This document shows positions 32,507 to 40,713 of a DNA stretch of 64,000 nt, piece after piece. The notes below the pieces were generated by a model. That model worked only from the letters and a program-made list of their open reading frames with translations. It had not been told where the DNA came from and made no database searches. The position numbers were made by a program, and so were the translations under genes. The DNA comes from Epsilonproteobacteria bacterium (ex Lamellibrachia satsuma) (GTDB lineage: Bacteria; Campylobacterota; Campylobacteria; Campylobacterales; Sulfurovaceae), in the NCBI GenBank assembly GCA_003934925.1, contig JQIX01000046.1, positions 38,723-102,722 on the forward strand, written 5' to 3'. Each line of letters starts with the position of its first letter. Within the stretch, counting starts at the first letter, position 1.

Positions 32507-34006
32507 TTGATTAAATCATTACTGGTATTTTTATTGGGTACGTTTTTCCTCTTTGCAAATGCACCGCAAGTGTGCAATGCAGATATTCTACGGCAGGAAG
32601 ATGCCACCAAACAGGCCATAGTCAAAATATATTCGGTTGCAAAGATACCCAGCTATATAGCGCCGTGGAGCAGCTCCATGCGCAGCAGTACGGGTTCCGG
32701 GGCTATTATAGAAGGCGGATATATCCTGACCAATGCGCATGTTGTAGCCAATCAGGCTTTTTTGGAAGTACAGCGTTACGGTCAGAGAAAGCGTTATATC
32801 GCCAAAGTCTATGCTGTGTCCCATCAGGCAGATCTGGCACTGCTAAAAGTGGAAGAAAAAACATTCTTAAAGGGGGTCAGACCTTTGACATTTGGTACCT
32901 TGCCACAAGTGGAGCAAAGGATCGTAGTATACGGGTATCCGATGGGAGGGAATACACTTTCAGCGACCATAGGAGTGGTCTCCAGAGTTGAGCATCACGG
33001 CTATGCCCACAGCGGAGAATCTTTTTTGGCAGTTCAGGTAGATGCCGCTGTAAACCCTGGTAATTCAGGAGGCCCTGCACTTTCAAATGGGAAGATCGTT
33101 GGTGTAGTGATGCAGGTGATCAGTAAATCCCAGAATATCGGATATCTGGTTCCGGTGAGTATGGTACAGCATTTTATTACCGATATGAAAGATGGACATT
33201 GTGATGGATTTGCAGATCTTGGAATAGGTACACAGCGACTGGAGAACCCGGCAATGAGACGATATTATGGCTTGAATGAAAATATCAGTGGAAAACTTAT
33301 TGACAAGATCATTTACAGCTCATCACTCAATGGTGTACTTAAAACAAATGATGTACTGACTGCTATAGATGGGCATAATATAGAAAATGACGGAACAGTA
33401 GCATTCAGAAAACATGAATATACAGATTACCATTACTTTGTAGATGCCCACCAAATGGGAGAGACCGTAGATCTTAATATCATCAGGGACCGAAAACCCA
33501 TGAAGGTGAAGGCTACGCTGAAAAATACAGCAGATGATATTTTACTTGTTAAGACCACAAGATATGACAAGATGCCGACCTACTTCATTTATGGAGGGTA
33601 TGTTTTTTCTCCTTTGACCAGGAACCTTATACGTTCTACGAACCGTAACCGTTTGAAGTTGAGCTATCTGGCTTCCAAATGGCAGACAAAGAATAGAAAA
33701 GAAGTTGTAATGCTTCTTAAAGTCCTGGCTTCGGATATCAGCCGTGGAGACTATGATTTCGGCATGTGGCCCATAGACAAGATCAACGGTGAAACATTTA
33801 AGGATTTTAAAGAATTCTATCAAAAAATGCAGGCAGTCAAAGACCGTTATATCGTTCTGGAAGATAATGACGGGGTAAAAGTGATCATAGATAAAGATGA
33901 GGCAAAGGCAAAGCAGGGTGAGATACTGAAAAAATACAATATTGAGTTTGACAGATCAGTGGATCTAAGAAAAGGTAGTAAGCAGGAAGGAGCAAGTAGC
34001 AGTTAG
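32507..34006 (+). CDS. Periplasmic trypsin-like serine protease with PDZ-like region (DegP/HtrA-related)
   Basis: The 499-residue protein has a signal peptide (about 1-18), the catalytic triad H78 (TNAHVV), D109 (ADLALLK) and S187 (GNSGGP), and a C-terminal extension to 499. A PDZ-like region follows the protease domain (about 225-340); the last 150 residues are not recognised. Start is TTG 32507 with AAAGGA five bases upstream. Family members degrade or chaperone damaged exported proteins; plant Deg9/Deg10-like architecture is another description. Confidence 0.82.
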   Translation: MIKSLLVFLLGTFFLFANAPQVCNADILRQEDATKQAIVKIYSVAKIPSYIAPWSSSMRSSTGSGAIIEGGYILTNAHVVANQAFLEVQRYGQRKRYIAKVYAVSHQADLALLKVEEKTFLKGVRPLTFGTLPQVEQRIVVYGYPMGGNTLSATIGVVSRVEHHGYAHSGESFLAVQVDAAVNPGNSGGPALSNGKIVGVVMQVISKSQNIGYLVPVSMVQHFITDMKDGHCDGFADLGIGTQRLENPAMRRYYGLNENISGKLIDKIIYSSSLNGVLKTNDVLTAIDGHNIENDGTVAFRKHEYTDYHYFVDAHQMGETVDLNIIRDRKPMKVKATLKNTADDILLVKTTRYDKMPTYFIYGGYVFSPLTRNLIRSTNRNRLKLSYLASKWQTKNRKEVVMLLKVLASDISRGDYDFGMWPIDKINGETFKDFKEFYQKMQAVKDRYIVLEDNDGVKVIIDKDEAKAKQGEILKKYNIEFDRSVDLRKGSKQEGASSS

Positions 34007-34031
34007 GGAAAAGTATAAAAAATGCTACTTA

Positions 34032-34247
34032 TTATTCATACTTCTTAAACTGTTCCAGCCATGCTTTGTCCTCTTCACTGAGTTTGCCTACTTTTTCAAG
34101 CAGTTTTGCCTTTGTACTAACGAGGTCATCTATACTTAAATATTTCAACAAGTCAGGATTAATAGTTGGCTCCTCTCTGCCGTAGGAGATGAGTTTGTCG
34201 ATATCTGCCAATAATTCTTCTTTGGTTTCTACATTTTTTTCATTCAT
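34032..34247 (-). CDS. Small conserved helical protein, unknown function
   Basis: The 71-residue protein is highly charged and likely helical (ELLADIDKLISYG, LVSTKAKLLEKVGKLSEEDKAWLEQFKKY). No signal or cysteines. It is convergent with the protease gene. I do not recognise a function. Confidence 0.6.
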   Translation of the reverse strand: MNEKNVETKEELLADIDKLISYGREEPTINPDLLKYLSIDDLVSTKAKLLEKVGKLSEEDKAWLEQFKKYE

Positions 34248-34266
34248 TTTGTTATACTACCAGATG

Positions 34267-34301
34267 AATTAGAAATTAACAATTAAAAATTTAAAATGAA
34301 G
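34267..34301. repeat. Degenerate heptanucleotide repeat before bcp
   Basis: Five 7-base units of the AATTARA type (AATTAGA, AATTAAC, AATTAAA, AATTTAA, AATGAAG) run up to the bcp ribosome site. The divergent helical gene starts just upstream, so the run lies in the shared promoter gap. Confidence 0.5.
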
Positions 34302-34306
34302 GAAAA

Positions 34307-34780
34307 ATGATGTTAAATATAGGTGATAGCGTACCGGACTTTTGTTTGCCGAATCAGGATGAAGAGGAGATCTGTTTAAGAGATATCAAAGGACGCTGGA
34401 TAGTGCTTTACTTTTACCCAAAAGACAATACACCTGGCTGTACGACAGAAGCCTGTGATTTTACGGCAGCACTTCCGGACTTTGAAGGCTTGAGTGCCAT
34501 TGTTCTTGGTGTCAGCCCTGACAGCCCGAAAAAACACAGGAATTTCATAGAAAAGAAAGATCTGAAGATCACACTTTTGGCCGATGAAGATAAATCTTTT
34601 TGCAGTACCTTTGGTGTCTGGCAGCTTAAAAAGAATTACGGAAGAGAGTATATGGGTGTCGTGCGATCAACCTTCATTATCGATCCGGACGGCAAAGTAG
34701 CTGCCAAATGGGAAAAGGTAAAGGTCAAAGGCCATGTAGATGAGGTAAAAGCTAAACTTGCAGAGCTCCAGGGAGCATAA
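34307..34780 (+). CDS. bcp: Thioredoxin-dependent peroxiredoxin Bcp (AhpC/TSA family)
   Basis: The 157-residue protein has the peroxidatic cysteine motif TPGCTTEACDF with the Bcp-type partner five residues on, and the standard GDSVPDFCLPNQDE beginning. It reduces peroxides in the cytoplasm using thioredoxin. ATG 34307 or 34310 could be used. The stop codon overlaps a 22-base palindrome (34780-34801). Confidence 0.9.
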   Translation: MMLNIGDSVPDFCLPNQDEEEICLRDIKGRWIVLYFYPKDNTPGCTTEACDFTAALPDFEGLSAIVLGVSPDSPKKHRNFIEKKDLKITLLADEDKSFCSTFGVWQLKKNYGREYMGVVRSTFIIDPDGKVAAKWEKVKVKGHVDEVKAKLAELQGA

Positions 34781-34801
34781 AATATGAACTAGTTCATATT
34801 T
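34780..34801. terminator. 22-base palindrome at bcp stop
   Basis: AATATGAACT is followed directly by its complement AGTTCATATT, extended one base on each side. It could form a hairpin with a 4-base loop at the bcp stop codon. The lack of a T-run makes a pure Rho-independent terminator uncertain; an operator for the promoter at 34811 is an alternative. Confidence 0.4.
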
Positions 34802-34822
34802 AAATAAGTGTATAATCAAACT

Positions 34823-34980
34823 CAGAATATGCAATAGAGATTATACCTATTCTACAAAGCATTAGTTCATGGGCATTCACAAGGAATCATCGATTAACCT
34901 TTGGGTTAACCTTAAATTCTTTGCAAACCCCATGAACTAAGCCTTTACAGAATTTGCAGCAATTCTATTGTATAATCCGG
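34823..34980 (+). ncRNA. Candidate structured small RNA upstream of the 35013 gene
   Basis: Downstream of a TATAAT -10 at 34811-34816, a long nested structure is possible: GATTATAC near 34840 with GTATAATC near 34970, a 12-base-pair stem TTAGTTCATGGG (34862-34873) with CCCATGAACTAA (34929-34940), an AAGGAAT/ATTCTTT stem, and a TTAACC/GGTTAA hairpin with loop TTTG. No open frame spans it. The rod with an internal bubble loosely recalls 6S RNA, but I cannot confirm it; a leader for the next gene is also possible. Confidence 0.4.
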
Positions 34981-35012
34981 GTTAACGAAAAAAATGACTA
35001 AGAAGGATACGT

Positions 35013-35243
35013 ATGGAATATCATAGTAGATTATCTGACAGAAGAAGGGCTTCAACTGTAAAGCCGCTGGTCTATCTTGTGATCGAGGCTATTATACTTG
35101 GGGCTGTATGCTGGTTTGTCTCTTATTTGAACATTTTGATCTTGACTGTATTGGTTTGCCTTGGGGCAATCTATTTTTTTCTCACCTCTTCATTGCCGAG
35201 ATATAACAAAATTATAAAACGTCAAAAAAATTCCAAACATTAG
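35013..35243 (+). CDS. Small membrane protein, unknown function
   Basis: The 76-residue protein has a basic N-terminus (HSRLSDRRRAS), two membrane helices (about 20-38 and 42-58) and a basic tail. The ribosome site AGAAGGA lies eight bases upstream. Family not recognised. A TATAAT at 34971-34976 could be its own promoter. A stem-loop with T-run ends it. Confidence 0.6.
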   Translation: MEYHSRLSDRRRASTVKPLVYLVIEAIILGAVCWFVSYLNILILTVLVCLGAIYFFLTSSLPRYNKIIKRQKNSKH

Positions 35244-35249
35244 TTTTAT

Positions 35250-35276
35250 AAAAGCGGGTCAAGTACACGCTTTTTT
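35250..35276 (+). terminator. Rho-independent terminator
   Basis: AAAAGCG and CGCTTTTTT arms enclose an 11-base loop, seven bases after the stop codon of the small membrane gene. The T-run of the 3' arm continues to six T's. Confidence 0.65.
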
Positions 35277-35322
35277 CTCTTTTCTTCCAAAATACTTTAT
35301 CTATTTTTAAACATCACTTCGA

Positions 35323-35543
35323 TATAATCGCGTTCCTTATTCTCCAAAAAGATTTAAAACATCTTGAATAACGGAAATACTCATGTAGTTATTCCTTGAC
35401 TGGTTGCACATTGTGTGTTGATGACTACAGCGGATGATTCGAATGATTACCTATTCGATTCTTAAACCTAGTGATGAAGCTATGCTTTTAACCGAGTTTT
35501 TACAATGTAAAAATTCTATTAATGATATACCAAGGAGAAACTT
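35323..35543 (+). promoter_or_regulatory. rpsB promoter and long leader
   Basis: A TATAAT at 35323-35328 begins a leader of about 210 bases before rpsB ATG 35544. It contains a TGTAGT/ACTACA stem (35384-35389 with 35424-35429) with an inner GCACA/GTGTG hairpin, a CGAAT/ATTCG hairpin, and a TTTTTAC-AAT-GTAAAAA hairpin before the GGAG ribosome site. Long rpsB leaders often bind S2 for autoregulation, which is inferred here. The 300-base gap holds no gene I can see. Confidence 0.55.
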
Positions 35544-36569
35544 ATGGTAACAATGAAAGACTTACTCGAATGTGGTGTACACTTCGGACACCAAACAAGA
35601 AGATGGAATCCAAAAATGAAGAAATTCATTTTCGGCGCAAGAAAGAATATTTACATCATCGACCTTCAAAAGACACTCAGATATTTCAAATATACATATA
35701 ATGTAGTAAGAGATGCTGCTGCTGAAGGAAAAACTGTACTTTTCGTAGGTACTAAAAAACAAGCCAGACAAGCAGTAAAAGAGCATGCTGAGAGATGTGG
35801 TATGCCTTACGTTGCTACTAGATGGTTAGGTGGTATGTTGACAAACTACCCAACAATGAAAAAATCTATCAGAAAACTTGAAATCATCGAGCAAATGGAA
35901 GAGAACGGTCAGATCAATCTTCTTACCAAGAAAGAAGCATTGATGCTTAAGAGAAAGAAAGAGAAATTAAGTTCTTACCTTGAAGGTTTCAGACACATGA
36001 AAAAACTTCCGGATATGATGTTCGTTGTCGATGCAGTTAAAGAGAATATTGCAGTTAAAGAAGCAAGAAGACTTGGAATGAAAGTGATTGCTCCGCTTGA
36101 CACGAACTGTGACCCGGATGTGATCGATTATCCGATCCCGGGAAATGATGATGCTATTCGTTCGATCAACCTTTTCTGTAAAGAAATGGCTGAAGCGATC
36201 ATCGAAGGTAAAGCGGCATATGCAGAAGCGACAGGTGGTGAAGCTGAAGAGGTGTCAGCCGGTGAGATCGAAGAGGTAATGGCTGAAGCAGCATCGGAAG
36301 AAACAGCAGCACCTGCAACAGAAGCTGAAGTTGAAAAACTTGTTGAAGAAAAAGCAGCACCAAAAGCTGAGAAAAAAGGTGATGACCTTACAAAGATCGT
36401 TGGTGTTGGTAAAGTCTATGCAGGAAAACTCAATGACGAAGGTTTCTACACATTCAACGATGTAGCGAACATGACTGATGAGCAGATCGCAGTAATGGAA
36501 GAGAAGTACAGCTTCAAAGGAAACTTCAGAGATGCAGTAGCATCTGCAAAAGAATTGGCGGAGGCGTAA
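35544..36569 (+). CDS. rpsB: Ribosomal protein S2 with C-terminal helix-hairpin-helix extension
   Basis: Residues 1-228 are standard S2 ([39 protein letters not shown]). A Glu/Ala/Thr-rich linker (about 229-278) and a domain of about 60 residues (281-341) with [21 protein letters not shown] follow, resembling a helix-hairpin-helix nucleic-acid or protein contact module. Normal bacterial S2 is 230-260 residues. It assembles into the 30S subunit; the extension's job is unknown. tsf follows after one base. Confidence 0.93.
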   Translation: MVTMKDLLECGVHFGHQTRRWNPKMKKFIFGARKNIYIIDLQKTLRYFKYTYNVVRDAAAEGKTVLFVGTKKQARQAVKEHAERCGMPYVATRWLGGMLTNYPTMKKSIRKLEIIEQMEENGQINLLTKKEALMLKRKKEKLSSYLEGFRHMKKLPDMMFVVDAVKENIAVKEARRLGMKVIAPLDTNCDPDVIDYPIPGNDDAIRSINLFCKEMAEAIIEGKAAYAEATGGEAEEVSAGEIEEVMAEAASEETAAPATEAEVEKLVEEKAAPKAEKKGDDLTKIVGVGKVYAGKLNDEGFYTFNDVANMTDEQIAVMEEKYSFKGNFRDAVASAKELAEA

Positions 36570-36570
36570 G

Positions 36571-37632
36571 ATGGCAAACTTTGGACCAAAAGATATCAAA
36601 AAACTCAGAGAAATGACTGATGCAGGAATGATGGACTGTAAAAAAGCATTGACTGAAGCTGATGGAGATATGGATAAAGCTGTTGAGTGGCTTAGAGACC
36701 AAGGTATGGGTGCAGCTGCAAAAAAAGCTGGTAAAGTTGCTGCAGAAGGTGCTGTCGGTGTTAAAGTTGAGGGTCACAAAGCAGTGATCGTTGAGATCAA
36801 CTCTCAAACCGATTTTGTTGCACAAAACGACAAGTTTAAAGAAGTACTTTCAACAGTTGTAAACCATGCATTTGATAATAACCTTGCTGATGCTGAAGCA
36901 ATTAATGCTTCAACTATTAACGGTGAGCCTTTTGCTGATTATCTTTCTCTTCAGATCGCAACGATCGGTGAAAAACTTGTAGTAAGAAGAGCAGCACTTA
37001 TCTCCGGCGATGAGAATACAGCAGTGAACGGATATGTTCACTCTAATAATCAAAATGGTGTGATCATAGAAGCAAAATGTGATTCAGCTAAGACAGCTGA
37101 AGCGATGACTCCTGTTCTTAAAGAAGTTGCAATGCATGCGGCTGCTATGGCTCCAAAAACACTTTCATATAAAGATTTCGAACCTGCATATGTAGAGGAA
37201 GAGACTAAAGGTCGTATCGAAGCGATCAAAAAAGAAAATGAAGAGCTTAGCAGACTTGGTAAGACACTGAAGAATATTCCTCAGTACATCTCTATGAGTC
37301 AATTGACTGATGAAGTAATGGCTGAAGCAGAAGCGCTACTTAAAGAAGAGCTCAAAGCTGAAGGTAAACCAGAGAAGATCTGGGACAGAATCCTTCCGGG
37401 TAAGATCGCAAGATTTATCTCTGACAATACAACACTTGACCAAGAACAATGTCTTCTTGATCAAAAATTCGTTATGGATGATAGTAAAACAGTTCTTGAA
37501 TACGTTCAAGACAAAGCGAAGGCGGCTGGTGGTACAGCTGAGATCGTACACTTTGTAAGACTTGAAGTGGGTGAAGGTATCGAAGTAGAAGAAGAAGACT
37601 TCGCTGCTGAAGTTGCAAAGCAAATGTCGTAG
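36571..37632 (+). CDS. tsf: Elongation factor Ts
   Basis: The 353-residue protein begins with the UBA-like EF-Ts motif KLREMTDAGMMDCKKALTEADGD and has the core TDFVAQND segment. It recycles EF-Tu-GDP. It is co-transcribed with rpsB, in the usual order, and is closed by a strong terminator two bases after the stop codon. Confidence 0.95.
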   Translation: MANFGPKDIKKLREMTDAGMMDCKKALTEADGDMDKAVEWLRDQGMGAAAKKAGKVAAEGAVGVKVEGHKAVIVEINSQTDFVAQNDKFKEVLSTVVNHAFDNNLADAEAINASTINGEPFADYLSLQIATIGEKLVVRRAALISGDENTAVNGYVHSNNQNGVIIEAKCDSAKTAEAMTPVLKEVAMHAAAMAPKTLSYKDFEPAYVEEETKGRIEAIKKENEELSRLGKTLKNIPQYISMSQLTDEVMAEAEALLKEELKAEGKPEKIWDRILPGKIARFISDNTTLDQEQCLLDQKFVMDDSKTVLEYVQDKAKAAGGTAEIVHFVRLEVGEGIEVEEEDFAAEVAKQMS

Positions 37633-37633
37633 T

Positions 37634-37659
37634 AAAAAAGCTCCCAAAGGAGCTTTTTT
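37634..37659 (+). terminator. Rho-independent terminator of rpsB-tsf
   Basis: AAAAAAGCTCC, loop CAAA, GGAGCTTTTTT gives an 11-base-pair hairpin with a T-run, directly after the tsf stop. Confidence 0.92.
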
Positions 37660-37662
37660 CAG

Positions 37663-37690
37663 ATTAAAAATTAAAAATTAAAAATTAGAA
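37663..37690. repeat. Heptanucleotide repeat, ATTAAAA units
   Basis: Three perfect ATTAAAA units and one variant (ATTAGAA) follow the tsf terminator in the gap before lolD. Confidence 0.6.
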
Positions 37691-37758
37691 ACCTTCAAAT
37701 CCCTTTTCCCCTTACCTTTTTATGTTAAAATATGCCAAATATTTTAAAGGCTTTATGT

Positions 37759-38409
37759 ATGTCTCAACCTTTATTGGAAGCTGCAAATGTTTCCCACAGT
37801 TTTGATACTCTTTTATTCTCAGATGTGAACTTTACGTTAAGTCCTTCACAGAGTACAGCTATCGTTGGACGCAGCGGGTCCGGGAAATCAACACTTTTAC
37901 ATATATTTTCTACGTTCATGAAACCGGATGAAGGGAAAGTAATACTTTTGGGTCATGATCTTGATATCCTGGATGACGAAGAAGTCGAGTCTCTCAGACG
38001 TTATGATATAGGGATCATTTTTCAGTTTCATTACCTCTTTAAAGGTATGAGTGCATTAGAGAACATTAGTGTAGCAACAATGCTTTCAGGAGAGCAGATA
38101 GACCACACAATACTCAAAAAGCTGGAGATCGATCATCTCATGGGGCATAAGACATCTGAACTCTCAGGAGGAGAACAGCAGCGGGTCTCCATTGCAAGGG
38201 TACTGAGTAAAAAACCCCGTATCATCTTTGCAGATGAGCCTACCGGTAATCTTGATAAAGAGACAGCTGAACTTGTGATGAATGTATTGTTGAATTATAC
38301 AAAAGAAACAGGAGCAGGGCTTCTGCTGGTCACACATGATGAAAGTATTGCCTCCCGCTGTGACAGTACCTGTAAACTTGCAGATAAAATGTTGAAGGAA
38401 GAAGTGTGA
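37759..38409 (+). CDS. lolD: ABC transporter ATPase, LolD-like
   Basis: The 216-residue ATPase has Walker [10 protein letters not shown], signature LSGGEQQRV and Walker [13 protein letters not shown], with the FQFHYLF Q-loop of LolD-type lipoprotein-release or FtsE/MacB-like ATPases. It would energise outer-membrane lipoprotein release from a LolCE partner that is not in the window. ATG 37759 is preferred since AAAGG lies eight bases upstream. It is followed directly by a tiny membrane ORF. Confidence 0.78.
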   Translation: MSQPLLEAANVSHSFDTLLFSDVNFTLSPSQSTAIVGRSGSGKSTLLHIFSTFMKPDEGKVILLGHDLDILDDEEVESLRRYDIGIIFQFHYLFKGMSALENISVATMLSGEQIDHTILKKLEIDHLMGHKTSELSGGEQQRVSIARVLSKKPRIIFADEPTGNLDKETAELVMNVLLNYTKETGAGLLLVTHDESIASRCDSTCKLADKMLKEEV

Positions 38410-38537
38410 AAATAGATATTATGCATGCGCTTTATACAGCTTCTATGGTACTCCTTGCATTTGTTGCAGCGATCGTTGTAACAAAAACGATTTCAAAATA
38501 TATTGAAAAGAAGAAGAAAGATAAAGAGGAACTGTAA
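38406..38537 (+). CDS. 43-residue single-pass membrane protein
   Basis: A GTG at 38406 overlapping the lolD stop opens a 43-residue frame: a hydrophobic helix (about 8-27) and a Lys/Glu-rich tail (SKYIEKKKKDKEEL). The layout and overlap favour a real small gene, possibly co-translated with lolD. The function is unknown. Confidence 0.5.
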   Translation: MKIDIMHALYTASMVLLAFVAAIVVTKTISKYIEKKKKDKEEL

Positions 38538-38555
38538 GGTGCGCAGTTACGCACC
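38538..38555. repeat. Hairpin between lolD unit and prfB
   Basis: GGTGCG, loop CAGTTA, CGCACC forms a 6-base-pair stem directly after the small ORF stop, between convergent genes. No T-run follows on either strand, so terminator activity is uncertain. Confidence 0.4.
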
Positions 38556-38575
38556 AAAAAGGGGGAGTACAAAAT

Positions 38576-39670
38576 CTATTTCGCCTGAGAGATCAGCACA
38601 CCCTCTAAAAGCTTGTCTATATCTCCATCCAGAATAGCATCAATATTTGTAAAAGCTTGATTGCTCCTGGTATCTTTAACCTGTTGGTAGGGCTGCATTA
38701 CATAAGATCGTATTTGGTGTCCCCAACCGATGTCAGATTTCTCTATACCGTCTATCTCTGCCTGTTTTTTTGCCATCTCATACTCATAAAGACGGGATTT
38801 TAGCATCTTCATGGCAGCTGATTTGTTCTTATGCTGGCTCCTGTCATTCTGGCACTGTACCACAATGCCTGTAGGCTCATGGGTGATACGTATAGCTGAT
38901 TCTGTTTTGTTGACATGCTGTCCACCTGCTCCTGAAGCGCGATAAGTATCTATACGCAGATCTTTATCCTCTATATCAATGTCAATATCGTCATCTATCT
39001 CCGGAGAGACCATTACTGAAGAAAATGAAGTATGGCGTTTGGCATTGGAGTCAAACGGGCTAATGCGCACGAGTCTGTGGATGCCGTTCTCTACTTTCAG
39101 ATACCCGTAAGCATTTTCCCCTTTGATGATGAACGAAACATCTTTTATACCGGCCTCTTCTCCTGGCTGATAGTCAAGTACTTCTACTTTAAAACCATGA
39201 CGCTCCGCCCAGCGCAGATACATACGGTAGAGCATGCTTGCCCAGTCTTGACTCTCTGTTCCTCCTGCGCCGGGGTGGATGGATACGATGGCATTATTTT
39301 CGTCATGCTCGCCGCTGAGCATCATCTGTACTTCCAGGGTGTTCGTATTTTCCTGAAGAGTCTCAGCATCCTCATAAAGCATTTCCAGGGTATCCTCATC
39401 TTTTTCAGCTTTTGCCATTTCAAAATACTCTATAGCATCCTGCACGGCATCATTGGCATTATTGTAAGTCTCCAGGATGCGTTCTGTTTTGGTTTTTTCC
39501 TGGGAGATCTTCCCTGCATTGGCTGCATCATTCCAAAAATCCGGGTCCTGCTGCATCTTTTCGATCTCTTCGAGCCTTTTTTTCAAAAGATCTGGTTTGA
39601 CGATATTGGTAATATTTTCCATTTTGACAGAAAGAGATTTTAAAAGTTCACTGTATTCGTATGCATCCAT
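38576..39670 (-). CDS. prfB: Peptide chain release factor 2
   Basis: The 364-residue protein has the RF2 stop-reading tripeptide SPF (VRISPFDSN) and the catalytic GGQ ([16 protein letters not shown]). It ends translation at UGA and UAA. The frame is continuous, so there is no programmed +1 frameshift at the position used in E. coli. It is followed upstream by an unusual repeat-rich gap before panC. Confidence 0.94.
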   Translation of the reverse strand: MDAYEYSELLKSLSVKMENITNIVKPDLLKKRLEEIEKMQQDPDFWNDAANAGKISQEKTKTERILETYNNANDAVQDAIEYFEMAKAEKDEDTLEMLYEDAETLQENTNTLEVQMMLSGEHDENNAIVSIHPGAGGTESQDWASMLYRMYLRWAERHGFKVEVLDYQPGEEAGIKDVSFIIKGENAYGYLKVENGIHRLVRISPFDSNAKRHTSFSSVMVSPEIDDDIDIDIEDKDLRIDTYRASGAGGQHVNKTESAIRITHEPTGIVVQCQNDRSQHKNKSAAMKMLKSRLYEYEMAKKQAEIDGIEKSDIGWGHQIRSYVMQPYQQVKDTRSNQAFTNIDAILDGDIDKLLEGVLISQAK

Positions 39671-39674
39671 TGTG

Positions 39675-39851
39675 AAAAAGTTCCTTTTTCAAGTGAGGAG
39701 TGAGGAATTAGGAGTGAGGAGTGCTTATATGTATTGCTTGGCAATACTTCTATTTTATTTAATAAAAGCAATGTAATTTACATTGCATACATCCATTCCT
39801 AATGCCTAATTCCTAATTCCTCATTAAATTTTGGTATGATTTTACCAAAAT
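39675..39851. repeat. Repeat-rich gap: inverted heptamer runs and nested hairpins
   Basis: Four 7-base units of GAGGAGT/GAGGAAT/TAGGAGT type (39695-39722) face four complementary-type units (39795-39822). Hairpins lie around and between them: GAAAAAG-TTC-CTTTTTC, GTATTGC-TTG-GCAATAC, GCAATGTAA-T-TTACATTGC, and ATTTTGGTA with TACCAAAAT. The whole block spans the gap between prfB and panC and includes the panC promoter region. Confidence 0.6.
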
Positions 39852-39873
39852 ATAGCAAAATAGAGGGTTAGGG

Positions 39874-40698
39874 ATGATAATAGCCAGAACAATAGATGAA
39901 CTTCAGAAAGTAAAGAGAGAATTTAAAGGCAGCATAGGGTTTGTGCCGACCATGGGTGCCTTGCATCAGGGGCATCTTTCTCTTATTCACCAGGCAAAAG
40001 AGGAGAATGATCATCTTATTGTTTCCGTTTTTGTGAACCCGACACAGTTTTTAGAAGGTGAAGACTTGGATTCCTATCCGCGAAGAGAAGATGCCGACAG
40101 AAAGATATGTGAATTGGCAGGAGTAGATATTCTTTTCATGCCAATGATCGATCAGATGTATGAAAAAGATGAATTATGCATAGGTGCACCTGCGATAAGA
40201 GGCTATATTTTAGAAGGAGAGAAGCGTCCGGGGCATTTTGACGGTATGCTGCAGGTGGTGATGAAACTGCTTAACCTCAGCGGAGCGACCAATGCCTATT
40301 TTGGTAAAAAAGATGCCCAGCAGTTAGCCCTTATTACCCAAATGGTCAGGAACTATTTCATGGATGTAAATATTATACCCTGTGAGATCGTACGTGATGA
40401 AAGAGGACTGGCTTTGAGTTCCCGTAATATGTATCTTCATGGCGATGAAAAAGAGAGAGCTTTGTGCCTGTCACGTTCTCTTAAACGTGCTACCAAGATG
40501 GTTATGGCCGGTGAGCACAATGCGGAAACTATCAAAAAAGAGATGTTGAATGTATTAAGTGATGCTGATGAAGTGGAGTATGTAGCTATAGTTGACAGAG
40601 AATTCAATGCTTTAGAAGAGGTTGAGATAGGCAATACTATTATTTTAGTAGCTGCATGGGTAGGAAAACCAAGGTTGATCGATAATATTTGGATCTAG
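39874..40698 (+). CDS. panC: Pantothenate synthetase
   Basis: The 274-residue protein has the [14 protein letters not shown] nucleotide-binding motif, [10 protein letters not shown], and the KMSKS-like ALSSRNMYL. It joins pantoate and beta-alanine with ATP to give pantothenate for coenzyme A. The gene stands alone between prfB (divergent) and the ftsI-like gene (convergent). Confidence 0.94.
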   Translation: MIIARTIDELQKVKREFKGSIGFVPTMGALHQGHLSLIHQAKEENDHLIVSVFVNPTQFLEGEDLDSYPRREDADRKICELAGVDILFMPMIDQMYEKDELCIGAPAIRGYILEGEKRPGHFDGMLQVVMKLLNLSGATNAYFGKKDAQQLALITQMVRNYFMDVNIIPCEIVRDERGLALSSRNMYLHGDEKERALCLSRSLKRATKMVMAGEHNAETIKKEMLNVLSDADEVEYVAIVDREFNALEEVEIGNTIILVAAWVGKPRLIDNIWI

Positions 40699-40713
40699 GA
40701 ATCTGACAGACTC

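Noticed and set aside
34823..34980. Signal recognition particle RNA
   Set aside because: The conserved SRP tip (GGAA-type tetraloop with AGCA internal loop) is not present in the hairpin.
38576..39670. Possible programmed frameshift in prfB
   Set aside because: The frame is continuous from start to stop with no in-frame UGA near codon 25, so no frameshift is required.
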